NCBI GenBank assembly: GCA_938004025.1
Contig: CALKXC010000438.1
Location: 1-9,026, forward strand
Reading direction: 5' to 3'
DNA length: 9,026 nucleotides
DNA from: an uncultured Leucothrix sp.
Lineage (GTDB): Bacteria; Pseudomonadota; Gammaproteobacteria; Thiotrichales; Thiotrichaceae
Shown here: piece after piece, positions 6,764 to 9,026 of the stretch
Numbering within the stretch: the stretch's first letter is position 1
Layout of the letters: every line of letters begins with the position of its first letter
The notes under the pieces: generated by a model
Told to the model about the DNA's origin: nothing
Database searches by the model: none
Seen by the model: only the letters and a program-made list of their open reading frames with translations
Translations under genes and position numbers: made by a program

Positions 6764-7891
6764 TTATAACAATTGGTCCAGCGCAGCCTCAAGACTTGCC
6801 ACGGATTGATCGATATTATGCAGCTTTTCTAAACCAAACAATCCTAGTCGGAAGGTTTGAAAATCTTCAGGTTCATCACATTGCAAAGGAACACCGGCAG
6901 CTATTTGTAAACCCACCTCTGCAAATTTCTTACCGTTCTGAAAGCCTGCATCTCGTGTATAACTGACAACGACTCCAGGCGCCTCGAACCCTTTTGCTGC
7001 AACGCTTTTAATCCCTTTTGATGCTAATAATTCACGTACTCGCTTTCCTAGTTCCAGCTGCTCGTTGCGAACCTTCTCAAATCCGTATTCTTTGGTTTCT
7101 AACATAATTTCATAGAAACGAGTCAGACCATCCGTTGGCATAGTGGCGTGATAAGCATGCGCCCCGCCTTCATACGACTCCATGATCTGTAACCACTTTT
7201 TAAGATCACAGGCAAAGCTATTGCTTTGAGTCGACTCGATGCGTTCTCTAGCCAGCTCACTCATCATCACAAGTGCACAGCAGGGAGAGGCACTCCAACC
7301 TTTTTGAGGCGCACTGATTAGCACATCAATACCCAACGCTTTCATATCAACCCAAACCGTCCCTGAGGCAATACAATCTAAGACCATCAATCCGCCCACT
7401 GCGTGTACCGCTTCACTCAGCTTCGTCAAATAATCATCGGGTAAGATAATACCCGCTGAGGTTTCAACATGAGGGGCAAAAACAATGTCGGGGCGTTCGG
7501 CATGAATAGTTTTAACAACTTCTTCAATTGGAGCGGGTGCAAACGGGGACTCTGAGACATCCTCTACTCGACTTGCCTTCATGACCGTTGAGCTTGCAGG
7601 TAAATTCCCCATCTCAAAAATTTGTGTCCAACGATAGCTAAACCAACCGTTACGAATGACCAGCGTTTTTTTATCCGTCGCAAATTGGCGAGCAACCGCT
7701 TCCATGCCAAACGTGCCACTGCCAGGAACAATCGCCACAGAATGTGCGTTGTAAACTTCTTTTAAGTTAGCAGAAATCCCACGCATCACTCCCTGAAACG
7801 ATTGGGACATATGATTCAAGGAACGGTCAGTGTAAACAACCGAATACTCAAGCAATCCATCAGGGTCAATATTAGGTAGTAATCCAGGCAC
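6764..7891 (-). CDS. Class V PLP-dependent aminotransferase (alanine/serine-glyoxylate type)
   Basis: The 375-residue cytosolic protein is full length for the class V fold-type I family that includes alanine-glyoxylate, serine-pyruvate and 2-aminoethylphosphonate aminotransferases. Visible landmarks are the PLP-phosphate loop GSGT (57-60), HVETSAG (141-147), the Asp that pairs with the PLP pyridine nitrogen (Asp172 in VLDCIASG), the Schiff-base lysine Lys197 in ISAPQKGWSASP, and Arg348 in FRLGLFG, the usual substrate-carboxylate arginine. The amino donor and acceptor cannot be read from the sequence, and no phosphonate or glyoxylate pathway genes are nearby. The start is GTG at 7891: it has GGAG seven bases upstream, and an in-frame stop lies just above it. 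The gene appears to have its own promoter and terminator, so it may be transcribed separately from the lipoprotein gene upstream. Confidence 0.9.
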   Translation of the reverse strand: MPGLLPNIDPDGLLEYSVVYTDRSLNHMSQSFQGVMRGISANLKEVYNAHSVAIVPGSGTFGMEAVARQFATDKKTLVIRNGWFSYRWTQIFEMGNLPASSTVMKASRVEDVSESPFAPAPIEEVVKTIHAERPDIVFAPHVETSAGIILPDDYLTKLSEAVHAVGGLMVLDCIASGTVWVDMKALGIDVLISAPQKGWSASPCCALVMMSELARERIESTQSNSFACDLKKWLQIMESYEGGAHAYHATMPTDGLTRFYEIMLETKEYGFEKVRNEQLELGKRVRELLASKGIKSVAAKGFEAPGVVVSYTRDAGFQNGKKFAEVGLQIAAGVPLQCDEPEDFQTFRLGLFGLEKLHNIDQSVASLEAALDQLL

Positions 7892-7898
7892 GTTAATT

Positions 7899-7902
7899 CT
7901 CC
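7899..7902 (-). promoter_or_regulatory. Shine-Dalgarno fixing the aminotransferase GTG start
   Basis: GGAG on the minus strand is separated from the GTG at 7891 by seven bases (AATTAAC). It is the only textbook ribosome binding site among the annotated starts in this window. Confidence 0.75.
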
Positions 7903-7938
7903 AATGTTAGTTTCTGGATAGTGCCGCAGCCTAGGCAA

Positions 7939-7966
7939 ACTATCAATACAACAAATCTTAAGTCAA
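7939..7966 (-). promoter_or_regulatory. Candidate sigma70 promoter for the aminotransferase
   Basis: On the minus strand TTGACT (7966-7961, five of six) is followed after 16 bases by GATAGT (7944-7939, four of six). The expected start of transcription near 7932 leaves a leader of about 40 bases before the GTG. ACTATC at 7974-7969 (minus strand) is the inverted copy of the -10 hexamer, so the promoter is flanked by a 6-base inverted repeat that could also be an operator. Confidence 0.45.
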
Positions 7967-7993
7967 TCGATAGTATTCCTTTGCTTTTTTGAT

Positions 7994-8923
7994 TCAAAAA
8001 CGTAGTTTACCTACGTAACGAACCCAACTTGTTTCAAGCTGCTCGATCGATTGAAAATTAGTTAAGCGAAGTAAAGTAGCAATACCTGTAGGGTCTGAAG
8101 CAACATTCTTCATAAACTGGCGGTAGTAGCTTTCCAATAAACCACGTGACTGCAAGTAAAGCATTAAGTAGCGCGCTTGCGCGTAATACACTTCACGATT
8201 TGGGCCGAGAAACTGCTGACGATTGGTGCTCATCATCGCCTTTAAACTTGGCATAGAATCAGCCCTAATCACCGTCTGTAGGCCACTCAAGCGCCAGTTT
8301 GGAGCACCATAAACCTTACCACCCGTATAATAGGATTGCTCATACAGCGAAGCCAAACCTTCGTTAAACCACAATGGGCTTTGAGGAAAGTTAGCCTCTA
8401 TATAAGGGTGAACTAATTCATGCGTTAGCGTGCCGCCACCTGAAGCAATATTCATCATCATGCGCTTTTGCTGAGGCAAATAATAACCAAAGCGGGTACC
8501 GGGAGATGCATTCCAAAGTGCTTTGTTATATTGGAAAAAACTCCCCGCATCTTTAAACAGCCATATCTGCACAACGTCAGTGGGGTCGCGTTTAAAATAC
8601 ATTGTCTTTATTGCGGCTTGGGTACGTTGCACCCTACTTTTCCAATGCTCTAACTCAGCCTGACTGAGATTACCGGTAATGACGTAAGGGTAAGAAACAG
8701 TCAGCGGAAAATCTTTAGTTAAAGGGTTGTTTCTGATTTGAGCGATGGATCTATCGACTCGTGCTTTGTTAGCCGCCGTATTCCCAGAAAGCGAGCTATT
8801 ACTTGCAGTTGAAGGATTAAGCGTAACACTTGAGCGGGAAACCTCGCCGCCTCCGCAACCGACTAAGCCTAACGTGATTAATGTAATGAAAGCTGTTTTT
8901 ATATAAACAAAAGTTTTAGTCAT
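7994..8923 (-). CDS. Lipoprotein with HExxH zinc metallopeptidase (peptidase MA-like) domain
   Basis: From the ATG at 8923 the product is 309 residues. A lipoprotein signal peptide (MTKTFVYIKTAFITLITLG) ends in the lipobox LVGC with Cys23; the following Gly residues, with no Asp at +2, suggest sorting to the outer membrane. A Ser/Asn/Thr-rich linker follows. The catalytic part has HELVH (168-172) and WFNEGLASLYE with Glu188, the gluzincin arrangement of two zinc His, a catalytic Glu and a distal Glu ligand, as in the peptidase MA/DUF1570-like families. Likely role: periplasm-facing zinc peptidase at the outer membrane, substrate unknown. An in-frame ATG at 8953 would add ten polar residues and spoil the signal peptide; the 8923 start overlaps the SpoVR stop by eight bases, suggesting translational coupling. 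No terminator is seen after the TGA stop. Confidence 0.85.
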   Translation of the reverse strand: MTKTFVYIKTAFITLITLGLVGCGGGEVSRSSVTLNPSTASNSSLSGNTAANKARVDRSIAQIRNNPLTKDFPLTVSYPYVITGNLSQAELEHWKSRVQRTQAAIKTMYFKRDPTDVVQIWLFKDAGSFFQYNKALWNASPGTRFGYYLPQQKRMMMNIASGGGTLTHELVHPYIEANFPQSPLWFNEGLASLYEQSYYTGGKVYGAPNWRLSGLQTVIRADSMPSLKAMMSTNRQQFLGPNREVYYAQARYLMLYLQSRGLLESYYRQFMKNVASDPTGIATLLRLTNFQSIEQLETSWVRYVGKLRF

Positions 8924-9026
8924 TCGTGGCAAACGTCCATGATCTGTGACCATTTTTCAGTGACTCAAGTCTCACATCATAACCCCATAAACGCCTTAAA
9001 TGCTTCAATACTTCCGTCGTTTCATC
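8916..9026 (-). CDS. SpoVR-family protein, C-terminal fragment cut by window edge
   Basis: The minus strand is open from the right edge to a TAA at 8918-8916, giving 36 residues that start DETTEVLKHLRRLWGYDVRL and end FATND. The pattern EVLkHLxRLWGyDVxLE is the characteristic end of SpoVR/YcgB-family proteins. These are widespread cytosolic proteins of poorly defined function, in proteobacteria often encoded with the PrkA/YeaG kinase and the YeaH protein, which would lie beyond this window. The gene overlaps the start of the lipoprotein metallopeptidase gene by eight bases. The assignment rests on memory of the family motif and on a short fragment. Confidence 0.75.
   Translation of the reverse strand, partial: DETTEVLKHLRRLWGYDVRLESLKNGHRSWTFATND

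Noticed and set aside
6764..7891. 2-aminoethylphosphonate-pyruvate aminotransferase (phnW) for the class V aminotransferase.
   Set aside because: The fold is shared, but sequence around the active-site lysine and N-terminus is unlike PhnW as I know it, and no phosphonate genes are adjacent.
8924..8953. Upstream ATG at 8953 as the lipoprotein start.
   Set aside because: It adds ten polar residues before a clean lipoprotein signal peptide and lies within the SpoVR-like reading frame.

Overview
The window looks like a chromosomal stretch of a gammaproteobacterium, probably marine or aquatic. The grounds are the moderate-to-low GC content by eye, an Escherichia-like type I methionine aminopeptidase, a SpoVR-family tail, a VTT-domain/flavin disulfide-reductase fusion and an outer-membrane-type lipoprotein. 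I cannot place the genus. There are no rRNA or tRNA genes, no CRISPR array, no transposase and no integrase.

Layout, left half, plus strand: methionine aminopeptidase (97-897); a 356-base gap with no credible gene but with a promoter-like pair and three inverted repeats; a DEAD-box-type protein whose catalytic motifs are nearly all altered and which carries a long basic tail (1254-2945); and, 32 bases later, a membrane-anchored tetratricopeptide-repeat protein with six repeats of exactly 40 residues (2978-4453). The last two probably form a two-gene operon. A strong hairpin (4452-4485) separates them from the convergent right half and has its best T-tract on the minus strand.

Layout, right half, minus strand, read from the right edge leftwards: the last 36 codons of a SpoVR-family protein (8916-9026, cut by the window edge); a zinc-metallopeptidase-like lipoprotein (7994-8923) whose start codon overlaps the SpoVR stop by 8 bases; a class V PLP aminotransferase (6764-7891) with its own good Shine-Dalgarno and promoter-like sequence; and a 711-residue fusion of a VTT/TVP38 membrane domain to a FAD/NAD(P) disulfide oxidoreductase (4511-6646), with a near-perfect 18-base palindrome in its upstream region.

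The most interesting items are the pseudo-helicase/TPR pair, which may be an RNA-binding scaffold system without ATP-driven unwinding; the VTT-reductase fusion, in which Tyr replaces the catalytic His of dihydrolipoamide dehydrogenases; and the coupled SpoVR-lipoprotein metallopeptidase pair, which is easy to miss because the SpoVR part is truncated at the edge. The map and aminotransferase genes look ordinary. No defence system, phage or mobile element is supported.
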